From contig CAZXVW010000032.1 of NCBI GenBank assembly GCA_964644025.1, positions 1 through 28,698 on the forward strand: a DNA stretch of 28,698 nt. Direction: 5' to 3'. The stretch is from CAZXVW01 sp964644025. Its GTDB lineage: Bacteria; Acidobacteriota; Terriglobia; Bryobacterales; Bryobacteraceae. Made by a program: the position numbers and the translations under genes. Positions 1-9,193 of this stretch are shown piece after piece; positions within the stretch are counted from its first letter, which is position 1; each line of letters starts with the position of its first letter. The notes under the pieces were generated by a model that saw only the letters and a list, made by a program, of their open reading frames with translations, did no database searches and was not told the origin of the DNA.

Positions 1-1296
1 GTACTGGAGTTTGCGGAGGCTGATGCCCAACTCCCGCGCCGCTTGCGTGCGGTTGCCATGGTTTCTCCGGAGAGCCTCTTCAATGGCCCGCCGCTCAATG
101 TCCCGCCAGCGTAAGGGCCGGGGCGGAGTGTCCTCGGCCTCGATGGGCAACTCGGCCGCCCCAACGCTCCCATCGCAAAGAATCGCCATACGCTCCATCA
201 GGTTCTCCAGTTCGCGGACGTTGCCCGGCCAACCGTAACGGCGCAGCTTATCCACGGCCTCCTCCGACAGCGCCAGGGATGGTTTGCCGAGATTGGAGGC
301 GGCCCGCGAGAGAAAGAACCGCGCCAGCGGCTCGATGTCCGCCGGGCGTTCGCGCAGCGGCGGGAGTTCGATGGGGAAGGTACTCAATCGGTAATAGAGA
401 TCCGCGCGAAAGCGGCCTTCCTCGACCATGCGTTTCAGCCCCCGGTTGGTCGCGGCGATCACCCGGACGTCGGCCCTGATCTGGCGCCGGCCGCCGACGC
501 GCTCGAAGGTCTTCTCCTGCAGAACCCGGAGCAGCTTCGACTGGAGATGACCATCCAGTTCGCCGATTTCATCCAGGAGGAGGGTGCCGCCCTCGGCGCG
601 TTCAAAGCGGCCCAGATGCTGGGACACCGCCCCGGTGAATGCCCCTTTCTCGTGGCCGAACAGCTCACTCTCGATCAGCGTCGGCGCCAGCGCCGCGCAG
701 TTGACAGCCACGAATACACCGCCGGCGCGCCGGCTGTTGGCGTGGATGCAGCGCGCCAGCAGCTCCTTTCCGGTGCCGCTCTCGCCGGTGAGCAGCACGG
801 TGGCTTCGGTCGGAGCCACCTTCCGCGCCAGATCCAAAGCCTCCTTCATCCGGGGATCTTCGGCAATCAGGGAATCGCAGGAGAAACCAGCCTCGGCCTG
901 CTCGCGCAGCAGGTCCCGCTCGCGCGCGATCCGCCGGTTGGTCAGCGTCCGGCGGACCAGCAGCCGCAGTTCGTCCGGGCTGCGGAGCGGCTTACCCAGG
1001 TAGTCCACTGCCCCCAGCTTCATCGCCTCCACCGCTGTGGCCACTGTGCCGAAAGCCGTGATCATGATCACCGGCGTCTGGGGGGCGTGCTCGGCGAACC
1101 AGGCCAGCACCTGCAGCCCGTCCCCGTCCGGCAGCTTCAAATCCGACAGAACCAGGTCAAACTGCTTCTCGGCCCCGAGCTTCCGGGCCTCGGCCACCGA
1201 ACCGCCCGCCTCCACGCGGTAGCCTTCCCCGGTAAGAATCGTCTCCAGCAGCTTCTGGAAGCCCGGGTCGTCGTCGATGATGAGAATCGTCTTCAT
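1..1296 (-). CDS. NtrC-family sigma-54-dependent response regulator (C-terminus cut by window edge)
   Basis: Cytoplasmic response regulator that, when phosphorylated, should use ATP hydrolysis to open sigma-54 promoters. The 432 visible codons show a receiver domain (about 1-120) with acidic pocket DDD 8-10, phospho-acceptor D52 and K102-P103. An AAA+ sigma-54 interaction domain follows (about 140-365), with Walker A GESGTGKE 171-178, the sigma-54 contact loop GAFTGA 218-223 and Walker B LLLDEIGEL ending near 247. A Fis-type helix-turn-helix begins near 400 (NRTQAARELGISLRKLQ). The frame is open to base 1, so only the last residues and the stop are missing. The kinase gene ends at 1303, 6 bp before this ATG, so the two form a two-component operon. 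I see no good Shine-Dalgarno, so translation may depend on coupling. Family is certain; the target genes are unknown. Confidence 0.95.
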   Translation of the reverse strand, partial: MKTILIIDDDPGFQKLLETILTGEGYRVEAGGSVAEARKLGAEKQFDLVLSDLKLPDGDGLQVLAWFAEHAPQTPVIMITAFGTVATAVEAMKLGAVDYLGKPLRSPDELRLLVRRTLTNRRIARERDLLREQAEAGFSCDSLIAEDPRMKEALDLARKVAPTEATVLLTGESGTGKELLARCIHANSRRAGGVFVAVNCAALAPTLIESELFGHEKGAFTGAVSQHLGRFERAEGGTLLLDEIGELDGHLQSKLLRVLQEKTFERVGGRRQIRADVRVIAATNRGLKRMVEEGRFRADLYYRLSTFPIELPPLRERPADIEPLARFFLSRAASNLGKPSLALSEEAVDKLRRYGWPGNVRELENLMERMAILCDGSVGAAELPIEAEDTPPRPLRWRDIERRAIEEALRRNHGNRTQAARELGISLRKLQY

Positions 1297-1302
1297 GCTT
1301 GT

Positions 1303-2550
<1,248 letters not shown>

Positions 2551-2727
2551 TGACCCTACTCTACAACGGGATTCGAAAAACTTGCGAGAGGTGACGGAAT
2601 TACCGGCATGGTCACCAGATGAAACTCTAAACCAATCGCTTTTTCCAGGCCCGTCCGCAAGCCGGTGCCTGGCCCTTCTCACGCAAGTGAACCACCACGG
2701 TTGTGATATTGTACTGTAATTCGTGCC

Positions 2728-3882
2728 ATGCGGAAGCTTGTTTATCCCTTGGCGGTCGTCCTGCTCGCGCTGCTGTGGCAAACCGCCACGGTGAACATCA
2801 ATTACAGCGGCAATTGGACGGCGCTTTTCTGCACCGGAGACCTGCGGCCGACCCCGCCGGCGCTGGCGTCGGAAAACATTTACACCTTCACCGGCAGCAA
2901 TGGCTTCGACGGGCAATACTATCACTACATCGCCCATGATCCGTGGCCGGGCGGGAAAATGTCTTCCTACGTGGACGCCGCCGGCATCCGTTACTGCCGG
3001 ATCCTTCTGCCCGCCGCCGCCTACTTGCTCGCCCTGGGCCGGCAACAGTTCATCGATTTCGCCTACATTGCGGCCGGCCTCGCGTTCCTGTTTCTCGGCG
3101 TGTGGTGGTTCCGCGTTTTCTCGGAAAGGTCCGGCCGCCCACCTGAGTGGGCGCTCGTGTTTCCCCTCCTGCCGGCGTCGATGATTTTTTTCGACCGGCT
3201 CACGGTGGATCACGCACTGGCAGCGCTGGCGGCCGCGTTCGTGGTTTACGCGGCGTCGGAGAGCTCAGGCAAGCTCTGGGTGGTTCTCGCGCTGGCGCCG
3301 CTGGCCCGGGATACCGGGTTGGTGCTGGTAGCCGCCTATTGCCTCTACTGTCTGAGCCGGCGGCGGTGGAAGCGCGCGGCGTGGTTCGCCACGGCCGGGC
3401 TGCCCTGGCTGGGATGGTCCTTGTTCGTGTGGTCTCGCGTGGGCCATCCCCGCTATGACGTTATTCTGGTTCCGCTCAGCGCGGTGTTGCACTGGCTTTT
3501 TCATCCGCCGCATTACCCGCCGCGCGTGCCGGCGGCATGGCTGGTGCAGTTCGGCGACGTGCTCGCCTTGCTGGGCATGCTGGCGGCCGTCGCCTTGGCG
3601 TGCGCGCTCGCCGCCCGGCGGCGCCGGGATCCGGTGGCTATCGCGGCGCTGCTGTACGCGGTGGCGGCGGTCTGCTTTCAGAAGCCGGTCGTCTGGGAAA
3701 CCGTGTACAACTACGGGCGGATCTTCACGCCGCTGCTGGTGCTCGTGGCGGCCGGGTGGCTGCCCTCCCGCCCGTGGCTGGCGGCGCTGCCGGTGGCGTT
3801 GATCCTCCCACGGATCCTGATGCAATACGCTCCGCAACTGATGGGGATCGCCGGCACGCTGCTCGGTATCCGGTTAACGTAA
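2728..3882 (+). CDS. Polytopic membrane protein, possibly glycopolymer or glycosyltransferase-related
   Basis: A 384-residue integral membrane protein. An N-terminal helix (about 4-20) precedes an extracytoplasmic loop with the motif GFDGQYYHYIAHDPW (about 58-72). Many hydrophobic segments then continue to the C-terminus, with short basic turns (SRRRWKR, ARRRRD). The DGQYYHYIAHDP loop and multi-helix layout recall families assigned to cell-surface glycopolymer formation and GT-C-like enzymes, where an acidic residue in the first outer loop is functionally important. This is a resemblance from memory, not a demonstrated match. The gene is monocistronic: divergent from the kinase (177 bp apart) and overlapping the next minus-strand gene tail-to-tail by 9 bp. 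No clear Shine-Dalgarno precedes the ATG. Membrane location is near certain; the enzymatic role is tentative. Confidence 0.8.
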   Translation: MRKLVYPLAVVLLALLWQTATVNINYSGNWTALFCTGDLRPTPPALASENIYTFTGSNGFDGQYYHYIAHDPWPGGKMSSYVDAAGIRYCRILLPAAAYLLALGRQQFIDFAYIAAGLAFLFLGVWWFRVFSERSGRPPEWALVFPLLPASMIFFDRLTVDHALAALAAAFVVYAASESSGKLWVVLALAPLARDTGLVLVAAYCLYCLSRRRWKRAAWFATAGLPWLGWSLFVWSRVGHPRYDVILVPLSAVLHWLFHPPHYPPRVPAAWLVQFGDVLALLGMLAAVALACALAARRRRDPVAIAALLYAVAAVCFQKPVVWETVYNYGRIFTPLLVLVAAGWLPSRPWLAALPVALILPRILMQYAPQLMGIAGTLLGIRLT

Positions 3883-4710
3883 GCGCTCGAGCAACGCCAC
3901 CGCCGCCCGGATGTCCTTCAACCGCTGGCCGGGGTCGGGAACTTCCCGTTCAATGTTGAGCGTGCCCCGGTAACCGGCGGACTTGAGCTTGTCGAGGAAG
4001 CGCTCCACGCCGACTGCCCCCTCGCCCAGCGGCCGCTCAGTGCCCAAGGCATCGGGCACATCCTTCGGGGGCCAGTCGCCGTCCTTGCAGTGGACCGAAA
4101 CCACGTAGGGGGCAAGCAGGTCCAGCGCCTCCACCGGGTCTCCGGTGCCGTAAAGAATCATGTTCGCCGGATCGAAATTGATGCGGAGATTGGGCCGGTC
4201 GACGTCCTGGATGAACCGGAGCAGCACGGCGGCGGGTTCCTGGCCGGTCTCCAGGGCGAACGTCTGTCCATGGCGCGCGGCATGGTCGCAGACCCGGCGC
4301 ACCATCTCCCGCACGGCCACGTAGTCGGGATCGGCGGCATCTTCCGGCACGAAGCCGATGTGGGTGGCGATCGACGGAGCGCCGATCGCGGCCGCGAAGT
4401 CGCTCACGGCGAAGGTCCGGGCCTCGCGTTGCTCGCGCGTCTGGCGCGGGATGAAGCCGACGGTACGCCGCACCGTCGGTGCGTCCGCGTAGCTTTCCCC
4501 GTTGTAGGCGGCAAAAACGGTGACAACGGTGAACTGCTCGGCTGCCAGCGCCTGCTTCCAGGCCTCCGCCGCGCCTTCCAGATCGAGGTCGCCGGGAATC
4601 CCGAGCTGGCCACAGCGCACTCCAAGCCCCTTCACTTCCCGAAGCGTTTCCCGCGGATCAGGCCCGGCCCAGAACATCACTCCGATTTCAAGATCGCCTA
4701 AAGGCTGCAT
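3874..4710 (-). CDS. Sugar phosphate isomerase/epimerase-like TIM-barrel protein (xylose isomerase-like fold)
   Basis: A 278-residue cytoplasmic protein of the AP endonuclease 2/xylose isomerase-like TIM-barrel superfamily. Likely metal ligands are spaced as the family expects: E154 (FALETGQE), D180 (INFDPANM), H207 (SVHCKDGD) and E254 (LNIERE). The ATG at 4710 is preceded by AGAGGGAGAACATCGA, a good Shine-Dalgarno, whereas the longer frame to 4767 would run through a terminator hairpin. It lies 53 bp downstream of a Gfo/Idh/MocA oxidoreductase on the same strand, a pairing typical of inositol-like or keto-sugar catabolism. The substrate cannot be assigned. An intrinsic terminator-like hairpin between the two genes suggests attenuation or separate expression. 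The stop overlaps the convergent membrane protein gene by 9 bp. Confidence 0.88.
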   Translation of the reverse strand: MQPLGDLEIGVMFWAGPDPRETLREVKGLGVRCGQLGIPGDLDLEGAAEAWKQALAAEQFTVVTVFAAYNGESYADAPTVRRTVGFIPRQTREQREARTFAVSDFAAAIGAPSIATHIGFVPEDAADPDYVAVREMVRRVCDHAARHGQTFALETGQEPAAVLLRFIQDVDRPNLRINFDPANMILYGTGDPVEALDLLAPYVVSVHCKDGDWPPKDVPDALGTERPLGEGAVGVERFLDKLKSAGYRGTLNIEREVPDPGQRLKDIRAAVALLERLR

Positions 4711-4729
4711 TCGATGTTCTCCCTCTGTT

Positions 4730-4758
4730 GAAAATAGCCGCTCCCGTCGGGAGACGGC
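4730..4758 (-). terminator. Intrinsic terminator or attenuator between the oxidoreductase and TIM-barrel genes
   Basis: Read on the minus strand, GCCG-T-CTCCC-GAC-GGGAG-CGGC forms a 9-bp GC-rich stem with one bulged T and a three-base loop. The T-rich run TATTTTC follows immediately. It starts 5 bp after the stop of the upstream Gfo/Idh/MocA gene (4764) and ends 19 bp before the next start codon (4710). This is the only hairpin in the window with a clear U-tract. Confidence 0.6.
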
Positions 4759-4763
4759 GTCCG

Positions 4764-5780
4764 TCAAACGTCACACTCGATGATCCGGCCCGCCTTCGCC
4801 CGCGCCCCCGCGAGCAGCCGCGTCAGTTTGACCGCGGCGGCGGACTCCTCCGGAGGGCACCGTTCCGGCCGGCGATGGTTCACGGCGCAGTCGAGGAAAT
4901 ACTCGATCTCGGCCTGGTAACCGTCCACTTCCGGCAGGGCCAGCGTTTCGGCTTCCCCATCGGCGCGGTACAGTGCCGGCGGCCGGCCCTGGGAACTGTA
5001 GTCCACCGTGCCGCCGTCAAAGCAGACCGTGTATTCCATGGAGAAGGGGTAGGACTTCGGATGATGCCAGCCGCCGGTAATCAACACCGGCGCTCCGTCT
5101 GCGTAGTAGAGATGGCCGGCCACGACGTCAATTCCCTTCGCCGGATCTTCGTACCCGGTGGCCGATACCGCCACCGGCTTGCCGAACAGGTGGAGCGCCA
5201 TGTCCACGTCGTGAATCAGCAGGTCGAAGATCCCGCCGCCGCTCTTGGAGGCGTCCGGCAACCAGTCGCCCCAGGTAGGCGCGGCGCACCGCCGGCGGAA
5301 CAGCGCCGAACGGACCGGCCCCAGCTTCCCGGAGCGCTGGAGCTCGATCAGCGGCTGGTACGAAGGAAAGAAGCGCAGCACCTGGGCGGTCATCAGGAGG
5401 CGGCCGGCCGCCGCAGCCGCGGCGATCATGCGGTCGGCGTCCTCGCCGTTCAGCGCGATCGGCTTCTCCACCAGCACGTGCTTGCCGGCCTCCAGGGCCG
5501 CCAGCGCCGCCGGCGCATGCAGATGAGTGGGCAGGCAAAGATCCACCGCCTCCGCCGCCGGGTCACGCACCGCCTCGCGCCAGTCTTCGTAGCGGTGCAT
5601 TCCAGCGAAATCGAAGCGCTCGCCCTCAACGCCGAGGTTTCCGCCGACCGCCGTCAAGTCGCCGGAGAGAGCCACCGGATCGTTGCTGGCCACAGCCACG
5701 ATTTCCACGCCCGGAATCTTGCGCAGGGCCTTCAGATGCGTCAGGCCCATAAATCCGAGTCCGATCAATCCGAGTTTCAT
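4764..5780 (-). CDS. Gfo/Idh/MocA family NAD(P)-dependent oxidoreductase
   Basis: A 338-residue cytoplasmic dehydrogenase. The N-terminal Rossmann fold shows the dinucleotide motif GLIGLGFMG (4-12), and the family's EKP motif is at 105-107 (VLVEKPIAL). The catalytic-region signature GGGIFDLLIHDVD places H190 and D193 where the family has its HxxD active site. Length is normal for the family. The frame opens upstream to 5825, but the Rossmann strand begins exactly at the ATG at 5780, preceded by AGGA at a suitable distance. It follows the UPF0173 hydrolase by 54 bp and precedes the TIM-barrel gene, suggesting a small sugar or polyol catabolic unit. The substrate is unknown; this family covers inositol, glucose, fructose and amino-sugar substrates. 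Confidence 0.92.
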   Translation of the reverse strand: MKLGLIGLGFMGLTHLKALRKIPGVEIVAVASNDPVALSGDLTAVGGNLGVEGERFDFAGMHRYEDWREAVRDPAAEAVDLCLPTHLHAPAALAALEAGKHVLVEKPIALNGEDADRMIAAAAAAGRLLMTAQVLRFFPSYQPLIELQRSGKLGPVRSALFRRRCAAPTWGDWLPDASKSGGGIFDLLIHDVDMALHLFGKPVAVSATGYEDPAKGIDVVAGHLYYADGAPVLITGGWHHPKSYPFSMEYTVCFDGGTVDYSSQGRPPALYRADGEAETLALPEVDGYQAEIEYFLDCAVNHRRPERCPPEESAAAVKLTRLLAGARAKAGRIIECDV

Positions 5781-5834
5781 AGACACGGATATCCTATCAT
5801 CGCGCGGGGCGGCGCCGACGGCCACCGGCGCGGC

Positions 5835-6530
5835 TTACCAGGTCACCGGCTTGCCGATCTCCAGCGGCCACACTTCGGTTCCTTCCAACTCCTGAATGAG
5901 TTCGGCCAATCGCTCCGGCCGGCCGGTCAGGGGCGGGAAAGTACCGTAATGCATGGGGATCACCTTTTTCGGTTGCAGCATCCGGCAGGCGGCGGCCGCC
6001 TCCCGGGGGCCCATCGTGTAAAGGTCGCCGATGGGCAACAGGGCAAGCTCCGGCTGGTGGATCTCTCTGATCAGCTCCATTTCCCCGAACACGTCGGTGT
6101 CACCGGCGAAATAGGCTTTGCGGCCGTCGGGAAACTCGATCACGAAGCCGGCCGGTTCCCCGCCGCAGATCATTTTGCCGTCCTCGAGGATGCCGGAGCT
6201 GTGCAGGGCGTGGGTCATGGTCACCACGACCGGCCCCGCTTTCTGGGAGCCGCCCTTGTTCATGCCGCTGGTGTTTCCCACGCCTTTGGATTCCAGCCAG
6301 ACGGAGATCTCGTAGTTGCTCACGACCACCGGTGAGAACTTCTTAGCCAGCGGGACCGTGTCGGGCAAATGGTCGAAGTGCCCGTGGGTCACCAGGATCG
6401 CGTCGATGCGGTCAAACGTGTGGCCCTTCGGATACGTTGGACCCTCCAGCCAGGGATCGGCGAGGATCACCTCGCCGGATTCAAGCCGGAACTGAAACGA
6501 GCCGTGTCCAAGCCAGGTAATTTCCACCAT
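5835..6530 (-). CDS. UPF0173-type metal-dependent hydrolase (metallo-beta-lactamase fold)
   Basis: A 231-residue cytoplasmic protein of the UPF0173 branch of the metallo-beta-lactamase superfamily. It opens VEITWLGHGSFQF, carries the metal-binding motif THGHFDH (48-54), and continues with the family-typical NTSGMNKGG stretch, the AGDTDVFGEM segment (Asp ligand) and the late His in MHYGTFPPL. Length is normal (family about 225-240). The ATG at 6530 has a strong Shine-Dalgarno (GGTGGAGGAATTCATAG). It is first of three co-directional genes with a sugar oxidoreductase and a TIM-barrel isomerase, so it may hydrolyse a lactone or related sugar derivative there. That role is inferred from position only; the family's physiological substrate is generally undefined. 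Confidence 0.92.
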   Translation of the reverse strand: MVEITWLGHGSFQFRLESGEVILADPWLEGPTYPKGHTFDRIDAILVTHGHFDHLPDTVPLAKKFSPVVVSNYEISVWLESKGVGNTSGMNKGGSQKAGPVVVTMTHALHSSGILEDGKMICGGEPAGFVIEFPDGRKAYFAGDTDVFGEMELIREIHQPELALLPIGDLYTMGPREAAAACRMLQPKKVIPMHYGTFPPLTGRPERLAELIQELEGTEVWPLEIGKPVTW

Positions 6531-6601
6531 CTATGAATTCCTCCACCAATCGATGATAGAACGTCCGGAGGCCCAGGCGGCGGCAGAGCCGCGAACCACG
6601 G

Positions 6602-7057
6602 CTATCCGCTCTTGCGCTGGGAACGCTTCCTGGGACGGTGAGTGGCCGGCGGCTTGCGGCGGGCTCTTGGCCGCAGCAGCCGCCGGACGGCGCGGACCAT
6701 GTGGCTCACCTCATTGGCGCTTTTCTGGATCACTGCGTCGGCGCCGGTGTTCTCCTCATCCAAACCCAGGGCATCCGCAAATCCAGACAGGAGAATGATG
6801 GGCAAGCCAGGCACCCCTTCGCGGAGTTTCTTGATCAACTCCACTCCGCTCATCCGGGGCATCTTGTAATCCGTGATCACCAGGTCGAATTTGCTTTCGG
6901 CGAAGCATTCGAGACCTTCCAACGCACTGGAAGCGGTCGTAACCTGGTAACCCAGCTCCTCGAGGACTGCCTTTCTCGCCAGCAGCCCGAGGCTGTTGTC
7001 GTCAACCAACAGAATGCGTGCAGAAGTCGTAGAATTCGATGATGAGGACACGTTCAT
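6602..7057 (-). CDS. Single-domain CheY-like response regulator with basic tail
   Basis: A 151-residue cytoplasmic receiver protein with no output domain. A Ser/Thr-rich leader (1-12) precedes the receiver: acidic pocket DD 19-20, phospho-acceptor D63 in VITDYKMP, and conserved K112 near the end (AVIQKSANE). The canonical Lys-Pro is Lys-Ser here, unusual because the cis-proline normally shapes the beta5-alpha5 turn. A very basic 25-residue tail (RPRARRKPPATHRPRKR) follows. The frame opens to 7165, but the ATG at 7057 has a GGGGA ribosome site and directly precedes receiver sequence. No kinase is adjacent, so its partner is unknown. It could signal by protein contact or bind nucleic acid or membrane through the tail; both are inference. 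Confidence 0.9.
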   Translation of the reverse strand: MNVSSSSNSTTSARILLVDDNSLGLLARKAVLEELGYQVTTASSALEGLECFAESKFDLVITDYKMPRMSGVELIKKLREGVPGLPIILLSGFADALGLDEENTGADAVIQKSANEVSHMVRAVRRLLRPRARRKPPATHRPRKRSQRKSG

Positions 7058-7159
7058 TGGTCCCCGCGAAAGTAGCAAACCGCCCGCTGCCGTGTCAATA
7101 AATTTGTATCGGGTTGCAAACGCAAAAGATCGAGAACTTGACAACAGACCCAAGCAGTG

Positions 7160-7184
7160 ATCCACGATTCCAACGGGCGTGGAT
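7160..7184 (-). terminator. Hairpin just downstream of the VWFA-related gene
   Basis: ATCCACG (7160-7166) and CGTGGAT (7178-7184) form a perfect 7-bp inverted repeat with an 11-base loop. It starts 7 bp after the stop of the VWFA-related gene on the minus strand. No T-run follows, so it may be a Rho-assisted terminator, an mRNA 3' stabiliser or an operator for the downstream receiver gene. Confidence 0.35.
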
Positions 7185-7191
7185 TGGCCAC

Positions 7192-8331
7192 CTATTCGAC
7201 CGGCCGCGGCGCCCGGTAGCCGGCCTTGGCGATGATCCGGTACTTGATGCTCTTCCCCTTCTGGTCGACGATGCGGAGCTTCTCACCCGTGGCCGGGTTC
7301 ACCAGTTCCACCTTAATGCGGCGAAACTTGCCGTCTTTGGCCTGGTTGGTGGGCTGGTAGGCAATCGAATACTGGTGGCGCAGCGCTTGCGCGATGTTGG
7401 CGAAGATGGTCGGGAACTCGCCATAGAAGCGCGGGAAGAAAGACATGCCCCCGGTTTCCTTGGCGAAGGTGCGTAACTGGTTGTCAGCCTGGAGGAAATC
7501 CAGCCGGGCGATGGGGCCCAGGTATCCGCGCGCGTCGGCCCACTCGCGAAGCGCCTGCATCAATCCGATGGCGTAAATGGGAACTCCGGCCATCTGCAGC
7601 TTGCGCCTCGTCTCACCGAAATTGAGCTTACTGAAGGTATCGATGCCGGAAGAGATCAGCACAATGGCCTTGCGGCCCTCGATATCCGCCATGCGCTCGG
7701 CGGTGTCGGTAACCGCGTCATAGAGATTCGATTCCGAGTAAGCGGCGATCCGCAGCCGCTGCATCGCCTCGTAAGCCTTCCGCTTGTCCGTGGAGAAGTC
7801 CGAGAGAATCTCGGGCCGGAGATCATAGGCGACGACGGCCACATAATCCTCCGGCTTCAACGTCTCCAGGAACCCGTAAGCAGCCGACAGGGTTTGGTAC
7901 CAGGTTTCAGACCAGTAATCCTGGAACAGCCCGCTCCACTCGATCACCAGGCAGACGGTCATCGGCGCTTCGCCCATGCTGAAGCTGGTGATCTTCTGAG
8001 GCACCTTGTCCTCCAGGATGCGGAAGTTGCCGCGGGGGATGTTCGGGATAAACCTTCCCTTGTTGTCCACCACGGCCACCTCGACGTTGACCGTGGTCAC
8101 GTCGGCGCGAAACGTGGGAGCGCCTTCCGGGATGGAAGGCTTGTCCTTCCGTTTGTACTCGGACGGGATCGGCGGCAGTTCGGCCTCGGTTGCTTTCTCG
8201 GCCTTCTTCTTGGGGCGCGCCACGGTTTCCGAAGTACGCTTCTTCGGTCCCTGCTGCGGCGTGGCGAGCCCGGCCGCCAGGAACATGCCGGCGGCCACGG
8301 TCACAGCGACTCGTGTTGCGATGGTTCGCAT
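7192..8331 (-). CDS. Secreted VWFA-domain protein, acidobacterial VWFA-related (TIGR03436-type) family
   Basis: A 379-residue exported protein. An N-terminal signal segment (RTIATRVAVTVAAGMFLAAG) is followed by a Lys-rich linker (30-65). Next is the family opening TFRADVTTVNVEVAVVDNKG, the NFRILEDKVPQKI block, and a von Willebrand A-type fold from about 125 to 330. The metal-ion-dependent adhesion motif expected as DxSxS reads EWSGL at 131-135, so its first Asp is Glu and the last Ser is Leu; metal binding may be lost or altered. The C-terminal QYSIAYQPTN stretch and following strands match the family's usual ending. GAGGGGA precedes the ATG. The family is abundant in Acidobacteriota and its function is not established. 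It lies between the rhomboid and receiver genes on the same strand, 75 and 134 bp away. Confidence 0.9.
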   Translation of the reverse strand: MRTIATRVAVTVAAGMFLAAGLATPQQGPKKRTSETVARPKKKAEKATEAELPPIPSEYKRKDKPSIPEGAPTFRADVTTVNVEVAVVDNKGRFIPNIPRGNFRILEDKVPQKITSFSMGEAPMTVCLVIEWSGLFQDYWSETWYQTLSAAYGFLETLKPEDYVAVVAYDLRPEILSDFSTDKRKAYEAMQRLRIAAYSESNLYDAVTDTAERMADIEGRKAIVLISSGIDTFSKLNFGETRRKLQMAGVPIYAIGLMQALREWADARGYLGPIARLDFLQADNQLRTFAKETGGMSFFPRFYGEFPTIFANIAQALRHQYSIAYQPTNQAKDGKFRRIKVELVNPATGEKLRIVDQKGKSIKYRIIAKAGYRAPRPVE

Positions 8332-8406
8332 AAGCTTCCCCTCACTCCCTGATTGTAGTTGACGTCCGCGGCGGGGTCCACGTTTCCCGGTGCCGGCACC
8401 CGAACT

Positions 8407-9156
8407 CTAATGAATCCAGCGGTCACGATCCGAATCTTTCTTCCGCAGGTAAACCTCGAACTTGCGCCGCGCCCGCCGGAGTTTCCATTCCTGGTAACGG
8501 CGCCCGGCCGCACCGAAAAGGTCAATCCGCGTGTACCGGGGCCGCAGGTACAGGTACCCGATCAGCATTCCGCCCAGGTGAGCAATGTGGCTGACCCCGC
8601 TGCCCGGGGCCTTGATCAGATAGAGGAAGTTGATGGCCCCAAGGCCCAGCACGAAGTATTTCGCCTTGATCGGGAAGAGGAACCAGACCCAGATGAGGTT
8701 GTCCGGGAACAGCAACCCGAAGGCCAGCAGGACCCCAAAGATGGCTCCGGAGGCCCCGATCGTTGGAATGTGCGGAGCACCGGTGACCAGATCGGCGATT
8801 ACCACGCAGAGTCCCGCACCCACCCCGCAGAGGAAATAGAACTGCAAGAACCGCTGCGTGCCCCAGGTCCGCTCCAGCTCCACGCCGAACATCCACAGCG
8901 CGATCATGTTGAAGAAAAGGTGCCAGAGCCCGCCGTGCAGGAACAGGTAGGTGAACGGCTGCCAGATGGCCAGCGAGCCCGCCACCATCCAGGGACAGAG
9001 CTTAAAATAATTGAAAATGTTTCCGAAGACCGTGCCAAAAGAAAGAAAATAAAGAACGAAAACGGCCGTATTCACGATCAGTAGCCACTTGATGCCCGGG
9101 GTCATCCATCCCGAGTAGGGAAAGCCCGAGGTGCGGTAGCGGACACTGTATCTCAT
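8407..9156 (-). CDS. Rhomboid-family intramembrane serine protease
   Basis: A 249-residue membrane protease of the rhomboid family that should cleave substrate transmembrane segments within the bilayer. Visible signatures are the helix-2 motif HLFFNMIALW (H79, N83), ELERTWG in the L1 region (92-99), the catalytic serine motif GASGAIFG (S136) and the catalytic histidine in SHIAHLGGMLIGY (H193). These complete the Ser-His dyad with correct spacing over six helices. A basic cytoplasmic tail (RRYQEWKLRRARRKFEVYLRKK) follows. The ATG at 9156 gives a short cytoplasmic N-tail; MTPGIKW (residue 18) is an alternative start. It begins at the divergent junction with the HExxH gene. Natural substrates cannot be deduced from context. 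Confidence 0.95.
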   Translation of the reverse strand: MRYSVRYRTSGFPYSGWMTPGIKWLLIVNTAVFVLYFLSFGTVFGNIFNYFKLCPWMVAGSLAIWQPFTYLFLHGGLWHLFFNMIALWMFGVELERTWGTQRFLQFYFLCGVGAGLCVVIADLVTGAPHIPTIGASGAIFGVLLAFGLLFPDNLIWVWFLFPIKAKYFVLGLGAINFLYLIKAPGSGVSHIAHLGGMLIGYLYLRPRYTRIDLFGAAGRRYQEWKLRRARRKFEVYLRKKDSDRDRWIH

Positions 9157-9193
9157 GGAACTGTGGTTCCCGTCTCTGTCAGAATATCAGAAG

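Noticed and set aside
2551..3213. N-terminal extension of the histidine kinase
   Set aside because: Antisense to the membrane protein and not kinase-like; the start at 2550 directly precedes the first membrane helix.
4728..6335. 535-codon plus-strand frame opposite the sugar genes
   Set aside because: Antisense shadow of the Gfo/Idh/MocA and UPF0173 genes; His/Arg/Gln-rich with no motifs.
8389..8400. Palindrome GGTGCCGGCACC after the VWFA-related gene's promoter region
   Set aside because: Only a four-base stem once a loop is allowed; no repeat elsewhere to support an operator.
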